Source of the DNA: JAXMDT01 sp046348685
Lineage (GTDB): Bacteria; Pseudomonadota; Alphaproteobacteria; Rickettsiales; UBA998
Reading direction: 5' to 3'
Assembly (NCBI GenBank): GCA_046348685.1
Contig: JAXMDT010000004.1
Coordinates: 1-64,000 of the forward strand
DNA length: 64,000 nt
In this document: positions 28,013 to 36,933 of the stretch, in pieces
Numbering within the stretch: position 1 is the first letter of the stretch
How the letters are laid out: each line of letters opens with the position of its first letter
Program-made: the position numbers and the translations under genes
The notes under the pieces: model-generated
Seen by the model: the letters and a program-made list of their open reading frames with translations, nothing else
Database searches by the model: none
What the model was told of the DNA's origin: nothing

Positions 28013-28510
28013 TTGGCAGAACCTGCTGAAAAGATTGATCAAAATTCGAAATCGCCATCCGATCGGATAGTGCATGAGAACATGCGCCCAAGCGATCCCA
28101 TTGTCGTTTCCGCCTCCAACCAGAATACTTCCGCCTTTATTGCCAAAGGAGATGCAGCGCGTGGCGCGATGTTCTCAGGAAAACCTGCCGGAAATACCGC
28201 AAACAGCGATCAGGCTAAAGGCTTCCAGCCCCAAATAGGATTTGCACGTAAGGGAAAAGAGCCATTACTAAATTGGCTTGGTTTTCATATCGACACCACG
28301 GCGATTGGTAGTTTTTACGGTTTGTTCCGTTTCGGTGGCTACGTCGCGCAAGGTGGCTATAATAAATGGGAGCAAAGTTTAAATAACAGTTTTAATGCGG
28401 GAAAATTTAAATTTTTAGAAAACTTCTCAGCAAAACGAATTTTGAATACGACGGAGGCCGTCGGATTTACCGGTCTTGCAACAACCTTTGCGGCGTTGAA
28501 AGATGAGTAA
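28013..28510 (+). CDS. Hypothetical protein, first gene of the 28.0-32.5 kb module
   Basis: A TTG start with a well-placed GAGG (AAGTGAGGTATT before it). The 165 residues have a polar, disordered N-terminal third (KIDQNSKSPSDRIVHEN) and then a more hydrophobic part (AIGSFYGLFRFGGYVAQGGY, FTGLATTFAALKDE). I recognise no family. The frame ends at 28510, but coding sense continues in another frame from 28503 (ATG with eight-base overlap), so this may be the N-terminal part of a longer frameshifted protein. Confidence 0.5.
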   Translation: MAEPAEKIDQNSKSPSDRIVHENMRPSDPIVVSASNQNTSAFIAKGDAARGAMFSGKPAGNTANSDQAKGFQPQIGFARKGKEPLLNWLGFHIDTTAIGSFYGLFRFGGYVAQGGYNKWEQSLNNSFNAGKFKFLENFSAKRILNTTEAVGFTGLATTFAALKDE

Positions 28511-29305
28511 AGAAGAGCACCGCGATTGCGATCTTGCGGTGGCAGCGGAAAAAGGCAAGAACCCGCGTTCCATTAGTTTTATGGATTTACGTCACAGCAA
28601 AAATCCCATCGTGCAATCGGAGATTGACCGTTATATCTGGCAGAATTCGTTGCGCGTCGGTGCCGGTGCGTCGTTCGCTTATAACCTTCTCACCGGTATT
28701 ATCGGCAACCTCGTCACAACGATGGAACGTATATCGCGTTCTATCGTCCGATCGCGTACGATATCCTGAAAAAAGCCATCAACGATGTGCAGTTCAATGA
28801 GCTGGGCGATAAAGAAGAAAGACGGGCTGGTATCCGGATCTTGTCAAGGTGATGCAGGCGGCGCGTCGATCATCGGTTGCCGACCATCTCGCGCCAGCAG
28901 ATCGACGATCTGCGTCCCGTGCTGGAAAAAGTGGCGGACGATATTCTCGACAAGCGCTTTGGCATGAAAGGCGCGCTGTACATCATGGGCGGCGGCGTGC
29001 TGATTCCGGGCAATCCGGCGCAATCCATGACCAATTACGATCATGTGCGCACGGTTGGCGTGGAGGGCGTCGCCATCGAATTGTTCCAGCGCAAGCAGGC
29101 AACCGCGTTGCCAAAACCTATGAAGGCAAGCCGGGGACGCATATTTCCGCCAGGCTCCAGGAATCGCCGTCAGCAGAAAGACTATGTGGCTGAGTCAGCC
29201 CGCCGCGACGAGCTGGTGCGCCAGCGCCAGTCCATTTATTCCCGCGGCCCGGGTTATACCGGCTCGCCGGACGAATCCCGCCCGGGAGCAGCGTTGGTCG
29301 TATAA
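28503..29305 (+). pseudogene. Unknown protein continuing the module, frameshifted
   Basis: Reads MSKEEHRDCDLAVAAEKGKN, then RYIWQNSLRVGAGASFAYNL, shifts near 28735 to FYRPIAYDILKKAINDVQFN, and resumes from 28877 as SRQQIDDLRPVLEKVADDIL and MKGALYIMGGGVLIPGNPAQ, ending at 29305. A hydrophobic Gly/Ala stretch suggests membrane contact. No known domain. At least three indels interrupt it. Confidence 0.45.
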
Positions 29306-29470
29306 CCTCGCTCGCTTGCGGGTGAGGGAAAATCTCTCACCTCGGTTAGCCTGGCGATTTAGCTGACGCTAAACCTGTTGCGTAAACCGTCTTCCTTAAA
29401 AGGGGCGAGGACATGCCAGCTTCCGTCATCAAAACTTCACACAAACCTCAGAATTCATTGATTTTCCTTG

Positions 29471-29476
29471 TATAAT
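29471..29476 (+). promoter_or_regulatory. TATAAT hexamer in the spacer before the next module gene
   Basis: The ~200-bp stretch 29306-29508 has no clear coding sense. It contains a perfect TATAAT, but the -35 candidate at 17 bp spacing is poor (CTCAGA). Confidence 0.25.
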
Positions 29477-29508
29477 GTCAATTGGGAACGTGTGTCCCGG
29501 CGAAAAAC

Positions 29509-31313
29509 ATGTCGGACGAATTCGCTAATTCACAGAATTTATCAATCCGGCACGGCGCGAGTTTGATGTCGGTGCTGGCGCGCAGCGTACCGTCACGCAG
29601 AATGCACCCGAGCCGACAACGCTTTCGCCGGAGCCAAAACCGCAGGCCCGGCGATCCAGGGTGATTTTGACGCGTCGCGAATGTCGAGCCCGGCATGATC
29701 ACCAATGCGGTAGGCTGGATGGGCTTTGCCGGGCTGGCGCCATTAGCCTGATGGCCGCCCCGATAGCATACAAATATATCCCGCAAGGCTTCGGCCATGT
29801 GGCGAAGTGGGTCGGCGCGAAAGATTTCGGCCAGAAGCGCATCGACAATGCCGTCAAGCGCGATACGGCGTTCGAGAGATGGTCGGACAAGACCATGCAG
29901 ACCAGCCGCGGTGATTCTCGCGCTGAATCCATCGGCGGCAGCATCGAAGGAACGGCGGGCAGCTCTGACCGCATGACGGGAACTCAGCGCGGCGCGGCAA
30001 GCGCATCGATGCGGCAATCGCCAAACATACCGGTAAGTGGACGGAAGCAGCGGATGCATTCGGCAAGCTCGATCATGTGCGTCCATCACCGGCCATCCGG
30101 CGGCAGATGTCGCCACGGCGCGCACGCACCTTGAGACGCTTAAAACAGCCATGAGCGAAGGCCGCGGCAGCAAAGCAATTGACGATGCGCATCGCTCTTG
30201 GCGGATCACTGGAAAAAATTTATCACGCGGCGCATGCAGGTGAAAAGCGCCGGCATGACTGAACTGACGAACAGTGACCGCTTGCCGACTGCAGGATTTT
30301 TTGCACGCGCCAACGCTGGACCGGCATCAGCAAACCGCCTGCCGCAGCTACGGATGCAAAAGCAGCCGCAACAAATCTCTACAACGAGTTCACGCATTTC
30401 AACCATAAGGTGGACAAAGCCTCGCGTTGCATGCGAAAAAGGTTTCTGGGGCGATTTTTCTGGAAACTTCTCAGGCCTTGGCAAACGCATCGGCGAGATG
30501 AGCACCATGCATATGGCGACCAACGGCGCCATCGCCGTTGCTAACCTTGCCATGAATATCCACAGTCTGCACAGCTTCCGCTCACAGCTCGCGCAATTCG
30601 AAGCCATCTATCAAGGGCTCACCGGCAAGGAATGCAGTATGTGGACCGCATTGATGGGCGACGTGCCGCAGGTGCTGAAAAAGGCGCAGAAGGAATTGCT
30701 GTATGGAGGCCTGCGCGAAGCGGGCATGAACGGTTTGATTACCGGTGCCGATACGGCGCTGTTCTTCATGAAGCATGGCTACATGCCGATGATGGCCGTT
30801 CAGATGGTCGGCGCGCAGATGCGCGACGGCATGGCATGCGAAGTGCCGTTGGTGCAAGTGGAACAGGCGATGACGGATGCACAGAAAAAAGGCATGAAGT
30901 TGGCTCCGGCCCATTATGCGCAGCTGTTGCAGCTCGCCGCGCCCGATACGATCGGCCATGTGAAATCCACCAACTCGATGTTTGTGAAACTCTGTAACAA
31001 GCTTGCCGGTGAGCAGTGGACGGCACTGAAGGTACTGCAGGCGGTCAACGACAATTCCATCAATAAGATCGCTGCCGATATCCAGCAGGAGCTGGCCGCT
31101 CAAGGCAGGAAACCTGGCGATACTATACCGGAGCAACCTACAGTCCAGCAGCAAGCACAGATGAGTAAGCCGGTTGATAACGCGCCTGCGCCTGTTTCGG
31201 CTCCTGCAGCTTCTGCAACCAAAACAGTCATGCCAACCGTGCCGATGACACAGATCCAATCTCTGAACGCCGTGCATATTCCACCAGCAGCGCGGGCAGC
31301 GGCTATTGTATGA
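29509..31313 (+). pseudogene. Unknown large protein, N-terminal half frameshifted, C-terminal half intact
   Basis: Begins MSDEFANSQN at 29509 and changes frame many times up to about 30440. Coherent pieces include DVGAGAQRTVTQNAPEPTTL, MITNAVGWMGFAGLAPLA, YIPQGFGHVAKWVGAKDFGQ, AAIAKHTGKWTEAADAFGKL and ALGGSLEKIYHAAHAG. From about 30443 one frame runs to 31313: FWGDFSGNFSGLGKRIGEMS, HMATNGAIAVANLAMNIHSL, then a helical region and a Pro/Ala/Gln-rich tail. The reconstructed length is about 600 residues. No known domain. The stop overlaps the next start (ATGA). Confidence 0.5.
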
Positions 31314-32467
31314 ATGTAGCAGTGCAACAGCCGATGTATTACATGATGCCGCCGGCAGGCGCAGGAGCGGTACAAAGTGCAGATACGGCAGCGCCCGTAG
31401 TTCCTGCAGCCGCTTCAGCGCCCATGCAGCAAACCACCATAACCGATACGGCGCTGCAGTTCGGTGAGATGGGGGCGGGGTTTGCCGCGCAAGCCGGTAA
31501 GTTGACCGGTCCCATGGGAATGATTTTTGCGCCTGTCACGGTGGGCCTGAATGCCATTAATTCCAGCCGCGAAGCATACCGCGGCATGGATGCGCTGAAA
31601 GAACAATTCAGGAGCGAAGTTGCGGAAAAGCTGGGAATCAGCGCGGAAGATGTCAATGAAGCCGCCCTGCGTAAAGTCGCTGGCCAGATTCCTGCGCTTA
31701 AGCAATCCATCGATGCGTATGACGGCATGCGTGTCGCATCGCCTGTGAAGGCGACAGCAAGCCTCGGCGTCGGCGCATCGACAGCATTGATAGGCACTGC
31801 ACTGGGCGGACCGATCGGAATGGTTGCAGGTCTTGCAGCAGGATTCGCTGCTTCCACCCTTGCAGACAAAGCCGCCGATAAATTAGCGGAATCGGCTGGC
31901 GTGATTCCGCCGGAACATACTGCCTGCGCCAAGATCAACGAGATTAATGCCAAGCTGCAAAACGGTGAGCATATTTCACCGCGCGATGTATTTGCAGTTT
32001 TTGCGAAAAGCGATCACGAATTAGGCGGTTTGGTACGGGAGCGCGCGGGTACGGATGTCGAAGGTGTGAATGCCTTGACACTGCAGCACATCATGGAAAA
32101 ATACCATCCGAATCTGACGAAATCCTGCAAATACCTCGCCGACCAGATCAATCTCGGTCAGCGCAAGCCTGAAATCCTGGCATTTATAAATCCCAAGGAA
32201 TTAGCGCAGGAGAAATGGATAAGTACGCAGCAGGCGAATGACTTTAACAGTTATCCGCAAGGGCAAAACATGGCAGTGTTCAATCCGTCAGTAAACACGA
32301 ATACTGTACCACAGCCGGTTATTTACGGCAGCGAATTATCTTATCAGGGTAAGGGCGTGCCTATGATGCCAGGCTATGTAGTTGCAGGCAGTCCTGTCGT
32401 TGGTGCTTATACGCAGCAGTTAGCCAACTCACCTCAGCCGGGCATTCAGCAACCGCAACGGGGCTAA
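31310..32467 (+). CDS. Hypothetical protein with glycine-zipper segment
   Basis: An intact 385-residue gene coupled by ATGA to the gene before it. The N-terminus is Ala/Pro/Gln-rich. A Gly/Ala hairpin (ASTALIGTALGGPIGMVAGL, about 163-182) resembles glycine-zipper membrane segments. A middle part (GISAEDVNEAALRKVAGQIP) and a Gln/Pro-rich tail follow. The low-complexity tails are shared in style with the upstream protein, so they may act together at a membrane. No family recognised. Confidence 0.7.
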   Translation: MNVAVQQPMYYMMPPAGAGAVQSADTAAPVVPAAASAPMQQTTITDTALQFGEMGAGFAAQAGKLTGPMGMIFAPVTVGLNAINSSREAYRGMDALKEQFRSEVAEKLGISAEDVNEAALRKVAGQIPALKQSIDAYDGMRVASPVKATASLGVGASTALIGTALGGPIGMVAGLAAGFAASTLADKAADKLAESAGVIPPEHTACAKINEINAKLQNGEHISPRDVFAVFAKSDHELGGLVRERAGTDVEGVNALTLQHIMEKYHPNLTKSCKYLADQINLGQRKPEILAFINPKELAQEKWISTQQANDFNSYPQGQNMAVFNPSVNTNTVPQPVIYGSELSYQGKGVPMMPGYVVAGSPVVGAYTQQLANSPQPGIQQPQRG

Positions 32468-32469
32468 TC

Positions 32470-33216
32470 CTATTCGAATAAGTCAGGTTGATTACCTAAC
32501 GTTTCAATTTTCCCCTTGTGTAACTTGCGCCCGATTTTTCTTTTTGGTTTTTCTTCTTTAGAGGGTGCTGAACTTTCTTTTTTCTCGTGTTTCAAAGCCA
32601 GCTTTTTCAAACGCGCTTCGGCTCGACCTGCATCGTAAGCTTCCAAATCAATAACATTATTAAGCTGAACCTCGGAATCTATATGATGCTTGTAAACTTT
32701 TGCGGCGACCTCTTCGGCTGTTTCTTTTCCTAATGTAAGTGCCAGCACATCGATAGGAATGAAAACAGTGCAAACCTGTTTTTCATATTTAATATCTACA
32801 CAGTAGGTACGGGGAGGTTTTTCTTTTTTCTTAGCGTTATCTATAGAATGTTTAAAACTGGCCAAGGCGGCATTCAATGTCGGGCCATGGAATTTGATGA
32901 CCTCAAAACCATACTGGTTTGATAAGCGCTCATTAGCATCGAGAAAAACCTGTGTCAGAGTTCTCAAACCATCCGGATTTACATTCAGTTTTACCATATC
33001 GTGAAATCTTACGTGTTTCGAACGATCTAAAGGCGCGCGATAAACGGCGCGGCAGTCATTCCATTCCATATCATGGTGGGTTAGCGGCCTGTAATTTTGT
33101 AACCGCGCCCACTCTAATGCAAAATTTTTCAATTCAATCTGAGAAGAAGTCGTCATAAAGCTCCGCTTCGTTTCTAGTATAGAAAGATATTGTGAAAGCT
33201 TGATGAAGAATTTCAT
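32470..33216 (-). CDS. Hypothetical Lys-rich protein
   Basis: The start at 33216 (MKFFIKLSQYL) has AGAAGG four bases upstream; 33156 (MTTSSQIELKNF, with GGAG) is an alternative. The product is about 248 residues. A mixed alpha/beta central part includes DMVKLNVNPDGLRTLTQVFL and TYCVDIKYEKQVCTVFIPID. A strongly basic tail (EEKPKRKIGRKLHKGKIE) ends in NQPDLFE. The tail suggests nucleic-acid contact, but no family is recognised. Convergent with the glycine-zipper gene, two bases apart. Confidence 0.65.
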   Translation of the reverse strand: MKFFIKLSQYLSILETKRSFMTTSSQIELKNFALEWARLQNYRPLTHHDMEWNDCRAVYRAPLDRSKHVRFHDMVKLNVNPDGLRTLTQVFLDANERLSNQYGFEVIKFHGPTLNAALASFKHSIDNAKKKEKPPRTYCVDIKYEKQVCTVFIPIDVLALTLGKETAEEVAAKVYKHHIDSEVQLNNVIDLEAYDAGRAEARLKKLALKHEKKESSAPSKEEKPKRKIGRKLHKGKIETLGNQPDLFE

Positions 33217-33320
33217 AATGCCTTCTAATCTAGGTGTTTGATTATAAATGATTATTTTTTCAATATATCCGCTTCCGGGCATTAGCCTCTCCAATTAAAA
33301 CTTATGAAAGCGAGGTTTTT

Positions 33321-33923
33321 ATGAGTTTTGTCGATATACGCTTCCCCGACGATATTGCCTATGGTTCGGGCGGCGGGCCGGAATATGCAACCGATATAGT
33401 GATGACGGAAGCGGGCCATGAAAAACGCAACAGTAATTGGGTAAACGCACGGGCCCGTTATAACGTGGCGCATGGTGTGAAAACCAAAGCCCAACTCGAT
33501 GAACTGATCTCATTTTTCCGTGCGCGGAAGGGCAGGGCGCATAGTTTCCGTTTTAAGGATTGGGCAGATTTCACTGCAACTGGCCAGCAGATTGGAACGG
33601 GAAACGGCAGTCAGACCGTCTTTCAGCTGGTTAAAAACTATACGAGCGGTGGCGTCACCGAACCACGCACCATCACTAAGCCGGTTTCTAGCACGGTCAA
33701 AATCTATAAAAATGGGGTATTGCAAAGCTCAGGTGTCACGACAGACATGACAACAGGCATCGTGACGTTTACCTCAGCGCCTGCAAGCGGCCAGGTTGTC
33801 TCGGCGGATTTTGAATTCGATGTGCCAGTACGCTTCGATACCGACCGGCTTTCCACCTCGCTGGATAGCTATGGTATTGGAAGTTGGCTCGATATACCAT
33901 TAGTTGAAGTACGAATGTCATAA
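33321..33923 (+). CDS. GTA/phage tail protein, DUF2460 (g12-like)
   Basis: A 200-residue member of the DUF2460/TIGR02217 family, the distal-tail type protein of alphaproteobacterial gene transfer agents. Typical blocks are IRFPDDIAYGSGGGPEYATD, NARARYNVAHGVKT, ELISFFRARKGRAHSFRFKD and the C-terminal VPVRFDTDRLSTSLDSYGIG. The ribosome site GCGAGG sits five bases before ATG. In the standard GTA cluster g13 follows at once; here it is 3 kb away beyond two unrelated genes. Confidence 0.9.
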   Translation: MSFVDIRFPDDIAYGSGGGPEYATDIVMTEAGHEKRNSNWVNARARYNVAHGVKTKAQLDELISFFRARKGRAHSFRFKDWADFTATGQQIGTGNGSQTVFQLVKNYTSGGVTEPRTITKPVSSTVKIYKNGVLQSSGVTTDMTTGIVTFTSAPASGQVVSADFEFDVPVRFDTDRLSTSLDSYGIGSWLDIPLVEVRMS

Positions 33924-33984
33924 AATTTAGTTCCTTTAATCCTCCTGTCATAAAGCGCTGTTATGCATGCGAGCGGAAGGTTTT

Positions 33985-35349
33985 ATGACAGAACACGTAG
34001 AAAAAGAAAAAAGAGGGATTTTTTCTCCAACTAAGGTACATGTTTTTGGTAATGGCGATTACTTAAAAGCCATTCGTCAGAATCTGCCTCCCGCGTTTGA
34101 AATTTATTCTCCTGAAACAACGATCGGGAGACGCGACTCAAGTGTCGGCGATAAAATTTCTTTAGATGCAGGTAAAGCTGACGGGTTTATCCTTTGCCCC
34201 AATATGAGTCTGTATGATGTTTCGGGATTGATCGACGAGACCACAGTCGGCAACCCGCTCTTTAATCATATGTTGGCAACGCCCAAACCCGAAACGGATG
34301 CAAAGCCAGAGACAAGCGAAGGTAAAGAGAAAAAGAAAATAAAATTTAATCGCACACCGGTTGCAAAACCACGTGCATTAATAGGCACACCTGAAAAATG
34401 GGAATGGTTGTTCGATGTGTTGGAACCTCTGTTCAAACAAAACATGTTGCGATTTGAACCGGATGAATTTCTACCGATTTTTGAATCAGCGGATGGGTGC
34501 TATGCGCATATCGCGCAAGGACTCGACGTACCAAATCTTCAACGCAGCATACCTGAAAACAAACATGCGAAGCGCGACGATATTCTGTATATCAAAGACC
34601 GCTCGTTAGAACATAAACGACCTGCTTCGGATGAAGTTCACATTCTTCCTGCAGAAAAGAAAATTTCAATCGCGTACTTTGGCTCGGCCGGTACAAGAAA
34701 CAAAGTGTATCTTGATGCTGCCAGAAAAGCTGCAGAGCTCGCAGCAGCCGATAACTATGACATGGTCCACGGCGGCGGCATTCATGGAATCATGGGAGCA
34801 TTAACGCTGTATGCTCGCCAGCAGGAGCGTCCACCTTTTGTCACAGGTGTAACGGTATGCGACCGCTACGGCGCGCCATCAATCGGTTTAGAGACTAAGA
34901 ATAAAAACCCCGATGATCATCTCAAGTATCCCGACTTGATGGTATATACGAAAGATATGACCGCGCGCATGAAAGAATTCGGCAAGCGCAGCCATGCTTA
35001 TGTTTTGCTGCCGGGCGGTATCGGCAGTCTGCACGAATTACTGCAGGTGGCACGTGATAAAATAAAGAACCAGGCACATACACATTACAAAACGTTGGAT
35101 AGCCGAATAGTGAGTAAACCGTTGGTGGTGGTTAATATCAAGGATAAAGGTATAGGCTTGTGGGATGGATTGATCCCCTATTTAAAAGAGCACGAACCGG
35201 CGGTTGCGAAACAAATCGTTGTTGTTGAGACCGTGGAAGAAGCCCACTCCTATGTAAAAAATTTCCTCACAAAAAATCAACCGGATCTCTCGTGGGAGCC
35301 AGGCGTTGCGTTTGATTACAAAGCTAAAGCAGCGGGTGGAAGAGGCTAA
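33985..35349 (+). CDS. LOG-family (nucleotide phosphoribohydrolase-like) protein with N-terminal extension
   Basis: A 454-residue protein; the start at 33985 has GGAAGG upstream. The C-terminal half is a LOG/lysine-decarboxylase-like Rossmann domain with HGGGIHGIMG (262-271) and PGGIGSLHE (343-351), the phosphate- and ribose-binding signatures of enzymes that release bases from nucleoside monophosphates. The N-terminal ~220 residues are separate: KVHVFGNGDYLKAIRQNLPP and ADGFILCPNMSLYDVSGLID suggest a second Rossmann-like or NDT-like domain, then a Lys-rich linker. It ends exactly where the convergent deaminase-like gene ends. The length equals PpnN, but the domain order differs. Confidence 0.8.
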   Translation: MTEHVEKEKRGIFSPTKVHVFGNGDYLKAIRQNLPPAFEIYSPETTIGRRDSSVGDKISLDAGKADGFILCPNMSLYDVSGLIDETTVGNPLFNHMLATPKPETDAKPETSEGKEKKKIKFNRTPVAKPRALIGTPEKWEWLFDVLEPLFKQNMLRFEPDEFLPIFESADGCYAHIAQGLDVPNLQRSIPENKHAKRDDILYIKDRSLEHKRPASDEVHILPAEKKISIAYFGSAGTRNKVYLDAARKAAELAAADNYDMVHGGGIHGIMGALTLYARQQERPPFVTGVTVCDRYGAPSIGLETKNKNPDDHLKYPDLMVYTKDMTARMKEFGKRSHAYVLLPGGIGSLHELLQVARDKIKNQAHTHYKTLDSRIVSKPLVVVNIKDKGIGLWDGLIPYLKEHEPAVAKQIVVVETVEEAHSYVKNFLTKNQPDLSWEPGVAFDYKAKAAGGRG

Positions 35350-36801
35350 TCAGCAGCAGCTTATGCCGCTGCCATTTCCATCCATTCCGTGATGCCGTGA
35401 GCCGCTGAATGCGCTTGGGAAAAATTCGCGGAAAGGCCTGCTGATAGAGATGTTTTTAATAACATCTGGTTTTAGATTACCGCGATTATAAGGAATAAAC
35501 GTAATATTGATTGTGTCTTTAATCGGCATGCCGGTTGCATCAGATATACCATCCTCCTTATTACGGCGTTTGAACAAGCGCTCCAATGCCTCTTTACGCG
35601 AGGTATCCATGGTTCCTGTTTTAATATTTTCAGGGTTCAATTCCATGACCCAGATATCGGTGATGGGTTGGTTTGCAAGCGTGTTACCGGCGAGGGCCAT
35701 CACCTCCGCAGGCGGTGTTGCATAATCATTTTTGCTTTCAGCTTCTATCGCCTGATGAAATGTACCATCGGCAAGACGAATGATGGCGCATCGTATTTTT
35801 GTTGGTTTGGGTTCCTCTTTTCCAGGCTCTGGGTTTCGCGCCAGATAAGCTTTGTTTATTTCGCTGACCATGTGATTATTGATGCTGGTCAGCGAAGAAT
35901 CCACATCTAGTGCGGGAATAGAATGGCGCCCAGTGGATGCATTGGTTGCGGCTTTCATTGAGATACGTGCGACCCATCGCTCTTTTTGGGACATACTATC
36001 TGGCGACTCAGCGTAACGCTTCCATAAATTATGTAGATTTTCTCCTTTGCCGGAATAAGTAGGTGCCTGGTAGCCGCTGCCTTTCACTAATTCTCGCCAG
36101 CCTTTTACCATGTGGCCTTTAGCTTCTCCGGTTAAAGTCATATGGCTGTAAGCCAGAAGCGCATCGTGAATGGGTATTTGCCACGCTCTGCCCTTTTGAA
36201 CATCGGAGAGTGCTTTCGATTCTGTGTCCAGCACGAGCCTGGCGGTACCGTTATTAGCGGGAAGATTGATCAAAATTGCGTCAGGCAGGCAGTTTGCTTG
36301 CAGAATATCCGAACAGCGCCCACATGGAAGAATAGGATCTTCCATCTCCTGAAGTGACATCGTTTTTTCTCGCTCCGCCTTACCCGTCATTAAGTAGATC
36401 GTGCGGATCTTGCCTTGATTTTTGGAAAGCTGTTGCATGATGCTCACCAGATTCGCTTCCGCGCAATTCTTATTGTAGGCGGTCGCTTCGTTCGTATTAC
36501 AGGAGACGAAAATCTTATCACGCTTCCTGCCATTTCCATCCGTGATTTCGGCAATAGCAGCGGATGCTGCAAACATACCGCAGTCTTTTTCTGAAAACTT
36601 GCGGTATTCTCCGAGAATTGTATTGAACACCGTAAGTTTTTCCTGGTCATCCAATAGTGCTTCCCAGTTGTGCTGGCTGTATGTAATTTCGTTATTGCGA
36701 ATATGAAAAGTGAAATGCCGCCCGTCACCGTTGACGAGAAGGTCAAAGGTGTTGGACCCAAGTTGGTTTGGTTTTCTCTGAATGCTTAATCTAAGCGTCA
36801 T
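35350..36801 (-). CDS. Cytidine-deaminase-fold protein, probable duplicated domain
   Basis: 483 residues. A zinc-deaminase site is visible in the N-terminal half: NCAEANLV (Cys113, catalytic Glu115) and LPCGRCSDIL (Cys160, Cys163), preceded by a typical strand (GRKRDKIFVSCNTNEATAYN). A second, degenerate copy seems present near the C-terminus: CAIIRLADGTFHQAIEAESK and ATPPAEVMALAGNTLANQPI, where Pro replaces the metal ligand. E. coli Cdd has the same active-plus-broken layout, but this protein is much longer and only distantly similar. It abuts the LOG gene with no spacer. Substrate unknown (free nucleotide or nucleic acid). Confidence 0.7.
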   Translation of the reverse strand: MTLRLSIQRKPNQLGSNTFDLLVNGDGRHFTFHIRNNEITYSQHNWEALLDDQEKLTVFNTILGEYRKFSEKDCGMFAASAAIAEITDGNGRKRDKIFVSCNTNEATAYNKNCAEANLVSIMQQLSKNQGKIRTIYLMTGKAEREKTMSLQEMEDPILPCGRCSDILQANCLPDAILINLPANNGTARLVLDTESKALSDVQKGRAWQIPIHDALLAYSHMTLTGEAKGHMVKGWRELVKGSGYQAPTYSGKGENLHNLWKRYAESPDSMSQKERWVARISMKAATNASTGRHSIPALDVDSSLTSINNHMVSEINKAYLARNPEPGKEEPKPTKIRCAIIRLADGTFHQAIEAESKNDYATPPAEVMALAGNTLANQPITDIWVMELNPENIKTGTMDTSRKEALERLFKRRNKEDGISDATGMPIKDTINITFIPYNRGNLKPDVIKNISISRPFREFFPSAFSGSRHHGMDGNGSGISCC

Positions 36802-36851
36802 GCATTATTCTAAGTTTCTATTATTTATATATTAAATGCGCCTTACGAAGT

Positions 36852-36879
36852 TTGACAGTTTGATGAAAATAAATATCCT
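36852..36879 (+). promoter_or_regulatory. Sigma-70-like promoter candidate before the g13-like gene
   Basis: A perfect TTGACA (36852-36857), a 16-bp spacer and TATCCT (36874-36879), about 54 bp upstream of the ATG, in the divergent spacer between the deaminase-like gene and the g13-like gene. Confidence 0.4.
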
Positions 36880-36933
36880 TCCGGGACAGGGGCTTATCCA
36901 TTTTACTTGAAAAAGATACTACGAGGATAAGCT

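Noticed and set aside
35340..35360. Overlap or fusion of the LOG and deaminase-like genes
   Set aside because: They are on opposite strands and meet exactly stop-to-stop; no fusion is possible.
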